NCBI RefSeq assembly: GCF_030915445.1
Contig: NZ_CP133264.1
Coordinates: 2,976,001-3,040,000, forward strand
Length of the DNA: 64,000 bases
Direction: 5' to 3'
Source: Clostridium sp. OS1-26
Lineage (GTDB): Bacteria > Bacillota > Clostridia > Clostridiales > Clostridiaceae
The position numbers and the translations under genes were made by a program. Position 1 is the first letter of the stretch. Every line of letters begins with the position of its first letter. Under the pieces are notes generated by a model. The model was given only the letters and a program-made list of their open reading frames with translations, was not told the origin of the DNA and did no database searches. Below, one piece after another: positions 43,241-51,412 of this stretch.

Positions 43241-43852
43241 GTGAGAGACATAGTTAAAATAATTTTAGGCAATATATTAATAACATTTTCTTATGCTTTT
43301 TTTACTGTGCCAAGAGAGATAATAAATGGAGGGGTAACAAGTTCTGCTTTAATAGTACACTCTTTAATAGGAACAAATGTGACAACAGTAGCTAATATAC
43401 TTACAATTGTACTAACAGTTAGTTGTCTTATATTCTTAGGGAAAGAATATTTTATTAAAACTATATTTAGCAGCATATGTTATATGTTATTTTTTTATTT
43501 ATTTTATTCATTTAAGTTAGCAATTAATATAAATATAGTATTAGCAATAATTATTTCGGCTGTTTTAGTGGCGATAGGATATTATTTATGTGTATCTTCA
43601 AATGCTTCTACAGCAGGCTTTGATGTTATAGCTTTGATACTTAATAAGAAAAACCCTAAAATAAATATAGCTTCAGCATTGAGAGTTATAAATATAATAG
43701 TATTAATTTTTGGATTCTTAGCATTCGGATACGAATCAATAATTAAGGGACTAGTTTTTACTATCCTATACTCAGGTATATTAAAATTATTATTTAATAA
43801 GGGATTTAAGTTTTTATCAAATTCACTTTCATGGAAAAAGGCACCACGTTAG
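43241..43852 (+). CDS. YitT-family membrane protein
   Basis: Integral membrane protein of 203 residues with about five to six helices, YitT/DUF161 family, lacking the C-terminal soluble DUF2179 domain of longer relatives. Markers: GNILITFSYAFFTVPREIIN followed by GGVTSSALIVHSLIG, and SSNASTAGFDVIALILNKK. Transport role suspected, substrate unknown. GTG start with AAGGAAGG upstream. It immediately precedes the candidate ncRNA. Confidence 0.85.
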   Translation: MRDIVKIILGNILITFSYAFFTVPREIINGGVTSSALIVHSLIGTNVTTVANILTIVLTVSCLIFLGKEYFIKTIFSSICYMLFFYLFYSFKLAININIVLAIIISAVLVAIGYYLCVSSNASTAGFDVIALILNKKNPKINIASALRVINIIVLIFGFLAFGYESIIKGLVFTILYSGILKLLFNKGFKFLSNSLSWKKAPR

Positions 43853-43887
43853 AAAAAAATTACAAATAAGAATTTTCAGACAATATG

Positions 43888-43916
43888 TTGAATTTTGAAA
43901 AAATAAGTGTTATAAT
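43888..43916 (+). promoter_or_regulatory. Strong sigma-A-type promoter of the candidate ncRNA
   Basis: TTGAAT, 17 bases, TATAAT: near-consensus, and no protein-coding start follows it. Confidence 0.75.
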
Positions 43917-43922
43917 ATATTC

Positions 43923-44372
43923 AAGAAGAAAGTTAAAACTTCTTCTAGTAGATTCTAACTCATTAAAGAAGTAGTGAATCAGGTATTTAGTAAGTTTTTC
44001 AGTGAATTGTTTAAAATGTCTGTCTGTCTGTCGGAGTCTGAGTCTGAGTGTTTGGCTAAGGTATATCTCTATAGTATGAGGCTTACAGTGGTAGCAGTGT
44101 ATAGTAAGTTTGATTTAACTTATGGTACAAGCGCCTAAAAAGTGTTAATGTGTAGAATATAGTTAGTGCAAATAAACGGTATGTCTGTATTAAGATTGTT
44201 AAAGTTAAGTAGTTGATATTAAAAAGGTTTAGAATCTTTAACATGTGTCATTTAGCCGGGAAGTTTAAGAAGAATAGGTGATAGAAATTCAAATAGGACC
44301 AAATAATTTTTCTGATGAGTTAGGATCTGCTTAACCACTAATTAGTGTCATTTAACTAATTGGTGGTTTTTG
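43923..44372 (+). ncRNA. Candidate structured non-coding RNA of ~450 nt
   Basis: Between a near-consensus promoter and a strong terminator there is no credible ORF. The 5' part forms a hairpin (GAAGAAAGTT/AACTTCTTC). The segment AGATTCTAACTCAT (about 43950-43963) pairs with ATGAGTTAGGATCT (about 44314-44327) across 350 bases, closing the molecule just before the terminator. Inside are the short tandem tracts TGTCTGTCTGTCTGTC (44017-44032) and GAGTCTGAGTCTGAGTG. I did not find RNase P, tmRNA, SRP or 6S signatures. Size and closed architecture recall the large clostridial ornate RNAs, but I cannot assign a family. Confidence 0.65.
44335..44372 (+). terminator. Intrinsic terminator of the candidate ncRNA
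   Basis: CCACTAATTAGT...ACTAATTGGTGG, a 12-base stem with one G-T pair, followed by TTTTTGCTTTT. Confidence 0.85.
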
Positions 44373-44466
44373 CTTTTAGTAAAAAGATATGAACATAAAT
44401 TATATAAAAAATCTTAATTATGGATATAATAAAAAAGCCCTCCAATTTAATACTATTTAATACTAT

Positions 44467-44506
44467 AAAAAGTGCATGCAAGAAATGGTCGCGTATGCAC
44501 TTTTTT
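44467..44506. terminator. Bidirectional terminator hairpin
   Basis: AAAAAGTGCAT...ATGCACTTTTTT stem with T/A tracts on both sides, lying between the ncRNA and the minus-strand GNAT remnant. Confidence 0.75.
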
Positions 44507-44610
44507 ATAGTCATATTTTAGAACAGAGTTCATACCATAATATCTTTAGGAGAGACATTTAGACTTTTCTTAATTACATTTTAAGAATATGAAGGAATTA
44601 AATAAATGTT

Positions 44611-44727
44611 TCATAAGATAATGCATATTCTCTCAAGATTATTTTGATTAAGTTTATTTAATCTAACTGCAAAATCCACAAAAACATCTTCATCATCATC
44701 TACTGCTTGTCTTATATTTACCTTCAT
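44611..44727 (-). pseudogene. GNAT acetyltransferase, truncated to 38 codons
   Basis: The minus strand has an ATG with CTGGAGGTAGG upstream, reading MKVNIRQAVDDDEDVFVDFA then VRLNKLNQNN and a stop. This is the opening of a GNAT enzyme (strand 1, helix 1) with the acetyl-CoA domain missing. Its ribosome-binding site is intact, so a short peptide could still be made. Confidence 0.6.
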
Positions 44728-44787
44728 AAACCTACCTCCAGTTTAAATTGTTTCATTGTAGATACTATAAAGTTCAATGTTGAGCTA

Positions 44788-45702
44788 TTATTTTACAAGG
44801 TCTTTATTTTTAAAAGTTATAAACTCTTTTGCAAATTTTAAAAACAGTTCAGCAGAAAGCGATAATTTTTCATCTTTGCGTTTTATATAGTATATGTGAC
44901 GCATTAGCGTAATTTCATCAACTATCTCAACTTTACTGAGCAACCCTAGTTTAAGTTCTTGTTTTACAGCACTTTCTGATATTACTGATATCCCTAAATT
45001 GCTATATATGCTTTGTTTTATTGCTTCAATACTTCCAACTACGCATATATTATTTGAAACAAACTTAAAATTACCTGCTTTCTCTAAATAAGACACTAAT
45101 GAAGTATTTGGGTTGGATATTAGAAAAAATTCATTTTTTATTTCATGGATAAAAATTCTTTTTTTCGTGGCCCATGGATGTTCGTTATTTACAACCACAA
45201 CCAGCGGATCTTCTAGTATAGGTTCGCATAATATGTCATTGGTGTCAGAAAAATATGGTTGTGAAATTATTCCAATGGGGTAGCTTTTATTTAACACGCC
45301 ATTAATTACATTTTTAGTATATTGTACATGATTAACTATTGTAATATAAGGATATTTTTGTCTAAATAAGAACATTATGTTTGGCAATATGTATGTTCCA
45401 GGTGTGTTAGATGATGCAATAGATATTTCAGATTCCTCCATTAACTTTGCTTGCAGTAGATGTTCTTTTGCATTTATAAAAGTATTCGATATTTGTTGAG
45501 CATAAGGTAAAAAAAGGTGACCTGCTTTAGTTAGCTCGGCTTTTTTAGATTTGCGACTGAATAAATTGCAGTCAAGATATCTCTCTAACCGCTGAATTCT
45601 CATTGAAACTGCAGCTTGTGTACAGAACATCTCTTCTGATGTCTTTGTAAAACTGCTGTTTTTTGCTATAAGTAAAAAGGTTTGAAGGGTTTCTAAATCC
45701 AT
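44788..45702 (-). CDS. LysR-family transcriptional regulator 1
   Basis: DNA-binding regulator of 304 residues. N-terminal winged HTH: LETLQTFLLIAKNSSFTKTS, then CTQAAVSMRIQRLERYLDC and LFSRKSKKAELTKAGHLFLPYA. The rest is a periplasmic-binding-protein-like ligand domain (ISIASSNTPGTYILPNIM onward). It is divergent from the DASS transporter gene at 46016 with a 313-base gap, the classic layout for LysR control of a transport/catabolic operon; the inducer is probably the transported anion (inference). Confidence 0.92.
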   Translation of the reverse strand: MDLETLQTFLLIAKNSSFTKTSEEMFCTQAAVSMRIQRLERYLDCNLFSRKSKKAELTKAGHLFLPYAQQISNTFINAKEHLLQAKLMEESEISIASSNTPGTYILPNIMFLFRQKYPYITIVNHVQYTKNVINGVLNKSYPIGIISQPYFSDTNDILCEPILEDPLVVVVNNEHPWATKKRIFIHEIKNEFFLISNPNTSLVSYLEKAGNFKFVSNNICVVGSIEAIKQSIYSNLGISVISESAVKQELKLGLLSKVEIVDEITLMRHIYYIKRKDEKLSLSAELFLKFAKEFITFKNKDLVK

Positions 45703-46015
45703 TTTTCCTCCTCCTTGTTAGATTATCAATATTCTAAAGTACAATAATATCAACTTTATATATAAATATTTTTTATTATATTATAAAGCATTTTTGATGA
45801 AAAATGTATAAATAAATGCTATTATAGCAGTTTTTTCAAGTGGATCTATAAATAAAATTTATGATTATGAGGTTTTTTTATAAAAATAAATTAAATTTAT
45901 TTTTATCATAATTAAATGTAATTGGATAATTTGCAGTTTGTTAAGTATTATTAAACTATCAAATAGTTAACTTTTGAGAGAATTTTAGATCTTAGTAAAA
46001 AGGAGATATAAATAT
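45703..46015. other. Divergent regulatory region LysR 1 / transporter operon
   Basis: No gene. Very AT-rich. Candidate LysR-type T-N11-A dyads include ATTATCAATATTCTAAAG near 45723 and the ATAATTAAATGTAATT region near 45907. I cannot single out an operator. Confidence 0.35.
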
Positions 46016-47485
46016 ATGAGCACAACTGTGAAAGTTAAAAAGAATAAAAGCCCATTTGATATACAAATGTCTTATTTTGGGCTGCCAATTGCATTGATTG
46101 TCCTAGCTCTTATCTGGACTATGGAAACACCACTAGGTATGACTTATACTGGCAAAATGGCTATGGGTATTTTCACGTTCGCATTAATACTTTGGGTTTC
46201 TAATGGTATTCCAAACTATGTAACATCACTTTTAGTTTTGGTCCTTCTACCAGTTACAGGAGCATGGACACAATCGGAGGTTCTTGGAGTATTTGGGTAT
46301 GAGGTTATATGGTTAATGATTGCAGCCTTTGTAATCGCTTCCGGTATGGAAAAAAGTGGACTTGCCAAAAGGCTTGCGTTGTTTCTTATTCTTAAGTTAG
46401 GCAAAAGTACTAACTCAGTACTTGTTGTACTTATGCTTACTAACTTTTTAATTTCTTTTGTTGTTCCTTCTACCACTGCAAGAGCGGCTATGCTATTACC
46501 AATTGTTATGATAATTATTGAAATGTTTGAGGTAAATAGTGAAAACAAGAGCGATAGAAATTTCGGTAAATTACTGGCTCTTCAAGGAATCCAGGCTAAT
46601 AACTTTTCTACTGCTGCCGTTGTAACAGCAACGTCGTCACAGATCCTTGCTATCAGCTTCATTAAGGATCTTACAGGAACGAATATTTCATGGATGCAAT
46701 GGTTTATCGCAGCTGCACCAATTACCGCACTTACATTAGTTGCTTCATTCTTTGTTGGTAAACTAATGTTTAAGACTAATAATAAAGCGGCTTCTAAAGA
46801 AAAGATAACTGCTCTTGAAAAAGAATATAAAGATCTAGGTAAAATGAATGCTATCGAAATTAAGGCGCTTATTATATTTGGTATTACAATACTACTTTGG
46901 TCTATCGATAGTTTGCAGGTTCAATTGTTTGGATTTCAGCTTAGCCTTGTTATAGTTGCTATTGTTTCTGCTATTCTTTTCTTTTTGCCTCATATAGGTA
47001 TATTGGAATGGAAGGAAGCTAAAATATCTTGGAATCTATTGGTATTTAGCTGTGGCGCTTACGCTGGTGGATTAGCTCTTGATTCTTCAGGTGTTGCATC
47101 CTGGGCACTCAATAGAATATTTGGAAGTCTTAAAGTTGAAAGTTTGAGCTTCTTCGCCCTTTATGCAATAGTTATATTCATAGCTAGTTTTTCACATATG
47201 GTATTCACAAGTAAAACTGTTAGAACTATAATACTTATTCCAGCGATTATAGCAATTGCCAAGGCTGCAGGCGTTAATCCAGTAGCTCTTGCTCTACCAG
47301 CTTCATTTATGATCTCCGATTGTGTTACATTACCACCTCATAGCAAAGTTAACCTTATATACTACAGCACAGGTAATTTTACAGTTCTTGAGCAACTGAG
47401 CTATGGAATAGTAGTTCTTCTTGCAAAATGGGGAATCATGCTAATTGCATCATTCACATGGTTCAAAATTGTAGGAATAGTGTAA
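46016..47485 (+). CDS. DASS/SLC13-family sodium:anion symporter
   Basis: Polytopic inner-membrane transporter of 489 residues, roughly 12 helices. DASS-family features: ALILWVSNGIPNYVTSLLVL, the first substrate hairpin around VIASGMEKSGLAKRLAL, SFVVPSTTARAAMLLPIV (the SNT/SST-type motif, here PSTTARAA), and its pseudo-repeat MVFTSKTVRTIILIPAIIA with ALALPASFMISDCVTLPPHS. The family moves di- and tricarboxylates, sulfate or related anions with sodium. The substrate is not evident; the operon context (phosphoglycerate mutase, pyruvate kinase) suggests a C3 or C4 organic acid. First gene of the operon, AAGGAG before the ATG. Confidence 0.9.
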   Translation: MSTTVKVKKNKSPFDIQMSYFGLPIALIVLALIWTMETPLGMTYTGKMAMGIFTFALILWVSNGIPNYVTSLLVLVLLPVTGAWTQSEVLGVFGYEVIWLMIAAFVIASGMEKSGLAKRLALFLILKLGKSTNSVLVVLMLTNFLISFVVPSTTARAAMLLPIVMIIIEMFEVNSENKSDRNFGKLLALQGIQANNFSTAAVVTATSSQILAISFIKDLTGTNISWMQWFIAAAPITALTLVASFFVGKLMFKTNNKAASKEKITALEKEYKDLGKMNAIEIKALIIFGITILLWSIDSLQVQLFGFQLSLVIVAIVSAILFFLPHIGILEWKEAKISWNLLVFSCGAYAGGLALDSSGVASWALNRIFGSLKVESLSFFALYAIVIFIASFSHMVFTSKTVRTIILIPAIIAIAKAAGVNPVALALPASFMISDCVTLPPHSKVNLIYYSTGNFTVLEQLSYGIVVLLAKWGIMLIASFTWFKIVGIV

Positions 47486-47498
47486 GGAGGTAAAGGAT

Positions 47499-48251
47499 AT
47501 GAAAAAATTATTAACTATATTGCTTGGTTTTATAATAAGTCTTTCATTCTCAGTAGTAGCTTATGCAAGTAACACAGGGCAATTGGATTACGTCAAGGAT
47601 GTTGTTGTTCCAAATAAAGAGAATAGTGTTATCACTACTACAATTAAGGGCACTACAGATAGTAAAGGGGTTTTGATTATCCCTTGTTATAAAAATGCAC
47701 AAATTACAAATATCAATGTAAAAATCGGTAAACTCATAGGCGAATTTAAAAAAGAAAAAAACGGAAGCCTTGAATACTATATTGCAAATTTTAAGGGAAG
47801 TGGAGACAAAGTTGAGCTTGTTATTACTCAAACTCAAAAGAAAACCTATGAAATTAGTCCATCAAAACAAAAAGATACCTTTCCAGGTAATGTTAAGATG
47901 GTTACTTATAAAATGATAAATAATACTCCAATTGAAATAAAGAAATATGTTTTAGAGATGGGTATTCCTAAAGAGTATGAACTTTTTAATATAGTAGGAT
48001 ATGATCCAGAGGAAGCTTATAGTATATTCTCAAAAGATGGTATTAAGTATGGAGCTTTTGAATTTGGAAAACTATCAGCAGGTAAAGATATTAAATTTTC
48101 CATTAATATTTATAAAACAGGGCGTTTTTTCCCTTTGATACTTTGGGGAACAGTTATATTAATTTCTGCATTCTTTATGTATAAAAATAAAGATATGCTA
48201 AGACAAGCTAAAGAAATAACTGAACAGAAAAAGATTATGAATTGTAGATAG
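47499..48251 (+). CDS. Secreted, C-terminally membrane-anchored protein of unknown function
   Basis: Protein of 250 residues with a signal peptide (KKLLTILLGFIISLSFSVVAYA), an extracellular part of mostly beta character (VVVPNKENSVITTTIKGTTD, VKMVTYKMINNTPIEIKKYV, FEFGKLSAGKDIKFSINIY), one transmembrane helix near 213-230 (PLILWGTVILISAFFMY) and a short basic cytoplasmic tail. No family recognised. It lies 13 bases after the transporter and 11 bases before the mutase, so it belongs to the operon and may be a transporter accessory or extracytoplasmic sensor. Confidence 0.7.
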   Translation: MKKLLTILLGFIISLSFSVVAYASNTGQLDYVKDVVVPNKENSVITTTIKGTTDSKGVLIIPCYKNAQITNINVKIGKLIGEFKKEKNGSLEYYIANFKGSGDKVELVITQTQKKTYEISPSKQKDTFPGNVKMVTYKMINNTPIEIKKYVLEMGIPKEYELFNIVGYDPEEAYSIFSKDGIKYGAFEFGKLSAGKDIKFSINIYKTGRFFPLILWGTVILISAFFMYKNKDMLRQAKEITEQKKIMNCR

Positions 48252-48262
48252 GAGCTTGAAAG

Positions 48263-49516
48263 ATGAGAAAAAAGCAGGGACTACTTATTATACTAGATGG
48301 TTTAGGAGATCGCCCTAACCAAAAATTAAATAATATGACTCCATTAGAGAATGCCAAAACTCCAAATTTAGATTTTATTGCTTCTCAAGGCATGTGTGGA
48401 AATGTCTATCCAATATCTCCAGGCATAAGAGTAGGTACTGATGTTGGACACCTACATATATTTGGATACGATAGCAATAAGGTATACTCTGGAAGAGGAC
48501 CACTTGAAGCCTTTAGTGCGGGAATGGATTTGATGCCAGGGGATGTTGCCTTCAGGGGTAATTTTGCAACTATTGATGATAATTATGCCGTTATTGATAG
48601 ACGTGCTGGTAGAATTCGTGAAGGAGCGAAAGAACTAGCATCTGCCATCAACGGTTTAGTACTATCCGATGGTACACAAGTATTTGTTAAGGAGCTTACT
48701 GAGCATAGAGTTGCAATTGTTTTTAGAGGTAAGGAGTTAAGTGATAAAATATTCTGCACTGATCCAGGTACTGCAGAAGAAGGAGAGAGGCTCATTCTTC
48801 CAAGTCCATTAGATGGCAGCAGTGCAGCAGAAAAAACAGCAAAAAACCTATGGGAATTTACAAATCGTTCTTATGAGATTTTAAAGGATCACCCTATAAA
48901 TAAACAGCGCCATGCGGCCGGCTTAAATATAGCTAATGCTATAATAACTAGAGGTGCAGGCCAAAAAAAATATATACCATCTATTAAGGAACTTTATAAT
49001 ATAAAAGCTGCTTGTGTAGCAGGAGATAAAACTGTTGGAGGTATCGCCGAACTTGTAGGGATTGACTACTTTAGCGATGAGAGTTTTACTGGAAGTTTTG
49101 ATACTAATTTAATAGGTAAGGCTGATATGGCTATTAAGCTTTTAAATGAAAAGAACTATGATTGGGTTATTATGCATGTTAAAGCCACAGATTTGGGTGG
49201 ACATGATAATCTTCCAATTGCAAAAAAAGATATGATTGAAAAAGTAGATAGTGTTATTGGAACTATTCTGAAGAGAATTGACCTCAATAAATGTTATATA
49301 ACTTTCACAGCTGATCACTCTACACCTTGTGAAGCAAGAGATCACACTGGTGATGGAGTACCGACAATTATTGCTGGTGGCGACGTTCGAAAAGATAATG
49401 TTTGTTCTGCTGGCGAAGCTCAGTTCATGTCCGGTAGTCTAAACGGTCTTACTGCAAATGGTATTTTTATGCTGCAGATGGATTTATTAGGCTTTACTAA
49501 TAAGGTAGGTTCATAA
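48263..49516 (+). CDS. Archaeal-type cofactor-independent phosphoglycerate mutase homologue
   Basis: Alkaline-phosphatase-superfamily enzyme of 417 residues, apgM/COG3635 type; such proteins interconvert 3- and 2-phosphoglycerate, and some were once called phosphonopyruvate decarboxylases. Metal-binding and family motifs: LLIILDGLGDRP, MTPLENAKTPNLDFIA, GRGPLEAFSAGMDL, FRGNFATIDD, IMHVKATDLGGHDN and FTADHSTPCEARDHTGDGVP. The expected nucleophile position is Thr59 (RVGTDVGHLHIFGYD) where archaeal enzymes have Ser (GSDxAHL). That could still work, but it leaves room for a different substrate. Third gene of the operon, followed by pyruvate kinase. Confidence 0.85.
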   Translation: MRKKQGLLIILDGLGDRPNQKLNNMTPLENAKTPNLDFIASQGMCGNVYPISPGIRVGTDVGHLHIFGYDSNKVYSGRGPLEAFSAGMDLMPGDVAFRGNFATIDDNYAVIDRRAGRIREGAKELASAINGLVLSDGTQVFVKELTEHRVAIVFRGKELSDKIFCTDPGTAEEGERLILPSPLDGSSAAEKTAKNLWEFTNRSYEILKDHPINKQRHAAGLNIANAIITRGAGQKKYIPSIKELYNIKAACVAGDKTVGGIAELVGIDYFSDESFTGSFDTNLIGKADMAIKLLNEKNYDWVIMHVKATDLGGHDNLPIAKKDMIEKVDSVIGTILKRIDLNKCYITFTADHSTPCEARDHTGDGVPTIIAGGDVRKDNVCSAGEAQFMSGSLNGLTANGIFMLQMDLLGFTNKVGS

Positions 49517-49529
49517 TTCAGTATACAGT

Positions 49530-49555
49530 AAACCCTCTGAAATCTCAGAGGGTTC
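49530..49555 (+). terminator. Hairpin between the mutase and pyruvate kinase genes
   Basis: AACCCTCTGA-AATC-TCAGAGGGTT, a perfect 10-base stem with no T tract. It may be an mRNA-stabilising or partial-termination site rather than a full terminator. Confidence 0.55.
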
Positions 49556-49591
49556 ACTTATTATGAATACATTTAAAAAGGAGAATAAACT

Positions 49592-51346
49592 ATGCAAAAG
49601 ACTAAGATGATTTTTACAATTGGGCCTGCTAGTGATAGTGAAGAGGTATTATCAAAGTTAATTGAAGCAGGAATGAGTTGCTCAAGACACAATTTTTCTC
49701 ATGGCGACCATGCAGAACATGGAGAAAGAATAAACTTAGTAAAAAAGCTAAGAGAAAAGTACAATAAACCAGTAGGTATAATTCTTGATACTAAGGGTCC
49801 TGAAATAAGAACAGGATACTTTCCAGAAAAAGTAGAATTAGTTGAAGGAACAAAATTCACTATAGTTTGTGGAGAAGATGTAGAAGGAGACGCTACAAAA
49901 TGTAATTTAAGTTATCGCGAACTGTATAAAGATGTTGTACCAGGCAACATGATACTGATGGCAGATGGTTTAATTGGACTTGAGGTACAAGAAGTAGAAG
50001 GAACAAATATTCACTGTATAGTAAAAAACAGCGGAATGATAAGCACTAAAAAGAATGCTAATGTACCTAATGTAAAAACAAACTTACCTTCCTTTACAGA
50101 AAAAGATGTTGATGATCTAAGATTTGGTTGTGAAATAGGAGTAGATTATATAGCAGCATCATTTATAAGAAAGACTTCAGACGTTTTAGCTGTAAGAAAA
50201 CTGTTAGAACAATTTGGAGGACATGATATACAAATAATCTCTAAGATAGAAAATCAAGAAGGCGTTGACAACATTGATGAGATAATCAAGTTTTCAGATG
50301 GAATAATGGTTGCAAGAGGAGATATGGGATCAGAGATTCCAATAGAGAGAGTTCCATTAATTCAAAAGATGATAATTGAAAAGTGTAATAAAGCAGGCAA
50401 ATTTGTTGTAACAGCTACACAAATGCTAGATTCGATGGAAAGAAACCCAAGACCAACAAGAGCAGAAGCTTCTGATGTAGCTAATGCTATTTTAGACGGC
50501 ACTGATGCTGTAATGTTAAGTGGAGAATCAGCAAATGGAAAGTGGCCTGTAGAGGCTGCTCAAACAATGGCAAGAATAGCTATGGAAGCTGAATCAAGAA
50601 TAAATTATGAAGAATTGCTGACTAAAAAGAGAGAGGCTCATATTTATAATGTAGCTAATGCTATAAGCCTAGCTACCTGTGCAACAGCATCAGGATTAAA
50701 TGCTTCAGCAATTATTACAGCTACTCAAAGCGGACATACTGCTAAAGTTGTATCTAAATACAGACCAGCGTGTCCGATAATTGCAGTAACTCCAAGCGAT
50801 AAAGTTGCTAGAAAGCTAGCATTAAACTGGGGTGTGTTTCCGATACTTGCAGAAAAGGTTAGCTCAACAGACGCGCTAATAGAAAAATCTGTTGAGATTT
50901 CATTGCAAACTGGATATGTTAAGAAAGGTGATTTAGTAGTAATAGCAGCAGGAATACCTGTAAGTTATTCAGGAACTACTAATATGCTTAAAGTCCATAT
51001 AGTTGGAGACATATTAGTTCAAGGTAGAGGTGCAGGTAACAAGCCAGGATATGGTACTGCTAGAATAGTTAAGAGTGCTAAAGAAGCAGATGAAACTCTA
51101 GAAAAAGGCGATATTTTGGTTGTAAGAAGCTTAGATAGAGAATATCTGTCAGTATTAGATAGAGTTAGTGGAGTTATAGCAGAAGAGGGTGGATTAACAT
51201 CTCATTTGGCTATAGAATGTATTACAAGTGAAGTTCCTCTTATCTGTGGGGCTGGTGGAGCTACTGAAATATTAAAAACAGGAGCATTCGTAACAATGGA
51301 TGTTACAAGAGGAATTGTTTATAATGGAAGAGCGAATATAATATAA
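49592..51346 (+). CDS. pyk: Pyruvate kinase with C-terminal PEP-utiliser domain
   Basis: Converts PEP and ADP to pyruvate and ATP, cytoplasmic. 584 residues: TIM barrel with B domain (IILDTKGPEIRTG, IISKIENQEGVDN, GIMVARGDMGSEIP, VTATQMLDSMERNPRPTRAE, DAVMLSGESANGKWP), C domain (~355-470), then the extra PEP-utiliser-type domain of Firmicute enzymes with VIAEEGGLTSHLAIE. The N-terminal loop reads MSCSRHNFSHGDHAEH where most enzymes have MNVARLNFSHG, a mild deviation. AAGGAG precedes the ATG. It follows the mutase gene, joining lower-glycolysis steps in one locus. Probably a second, regulated copy rather than the housekeeping pfk-pyk gene. Confidence 0.95.
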   Translation: MQKTKMIFTIGPASDSEEVLSKLIEAGMSCSRHNFSHGDHAEHGERINLVKKLREKYNKPVGIILDTKGPEIRTGYFPEKVELVEGTKFTIVCGEDVEGDATKCNLSYRELYKDVVPGNMILMADGLIGLEVQEVEGTNIHCIVKNSGMISTKKNANVPNVKTNLPSFTEKDVDDLRFGCEIGVDYIAASFIRKTSDVLAVRKLLEQFGGHDIQIISKIENQEGVDNIDEIIKFSDGIMVARGDMGSEIPIERVPLIQKMIIEKCNKAGKFVVTATQMLDSMERNPRPTRAEASDVANAILDGTDAVMLSGESANGKWPVEAAQTMARIAMEAESRINYEELLTKKREAHIYNVANAISLATCATASGLNASAIITATQSGHTAKVVSKYRPACPIIAVTPSDKVARKLALNWGVFPILAEKVSSTDALIEKSVEISLQTGYVKKGDLVVIAAGIPVSYSGTTNMLKVHIVGDILVQGRGAGNKPGYGTARIVKSAKEADETLEKGDILVVRSLDREYLSVLDRVSGVIAEEGGLTSHLAIECITSEVPLICGAGGATEILKTGAFVTMDVTRGIVYNGRANII

Positions 51347-51370
51347 AAAAATCGTTTATTGACATTTTAA

Positions 51371-51412
51371 CCCAGAAGCGTTGAATCGCCTTGCTTCTGG
51401 GCTTCTTATTAT
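51371..51412. terminator. Terminator between convergent pyk and LysR 2
   Basis: CCCAGAAGC...GCTTCTGGG 9-base stem followed by CTTCTTATTATTG. Confidence 0.75.

Noticed and set aside
43923..44372. RNase P RNA, tmRNA, SRP RNA or 6S RNA
   Set aside because: None of the conserved cores (for example the GAGGAAAGTCC region of RNase P or the tRNA-like ends of tmRNA) is present.
45703..46015. Riboswitch or T-box before the transporter operon
   Set aside because: No conserved aptamer or T-box sequence and no terminator/antiterminator pair is visible; the divergent LysR explains the control better.
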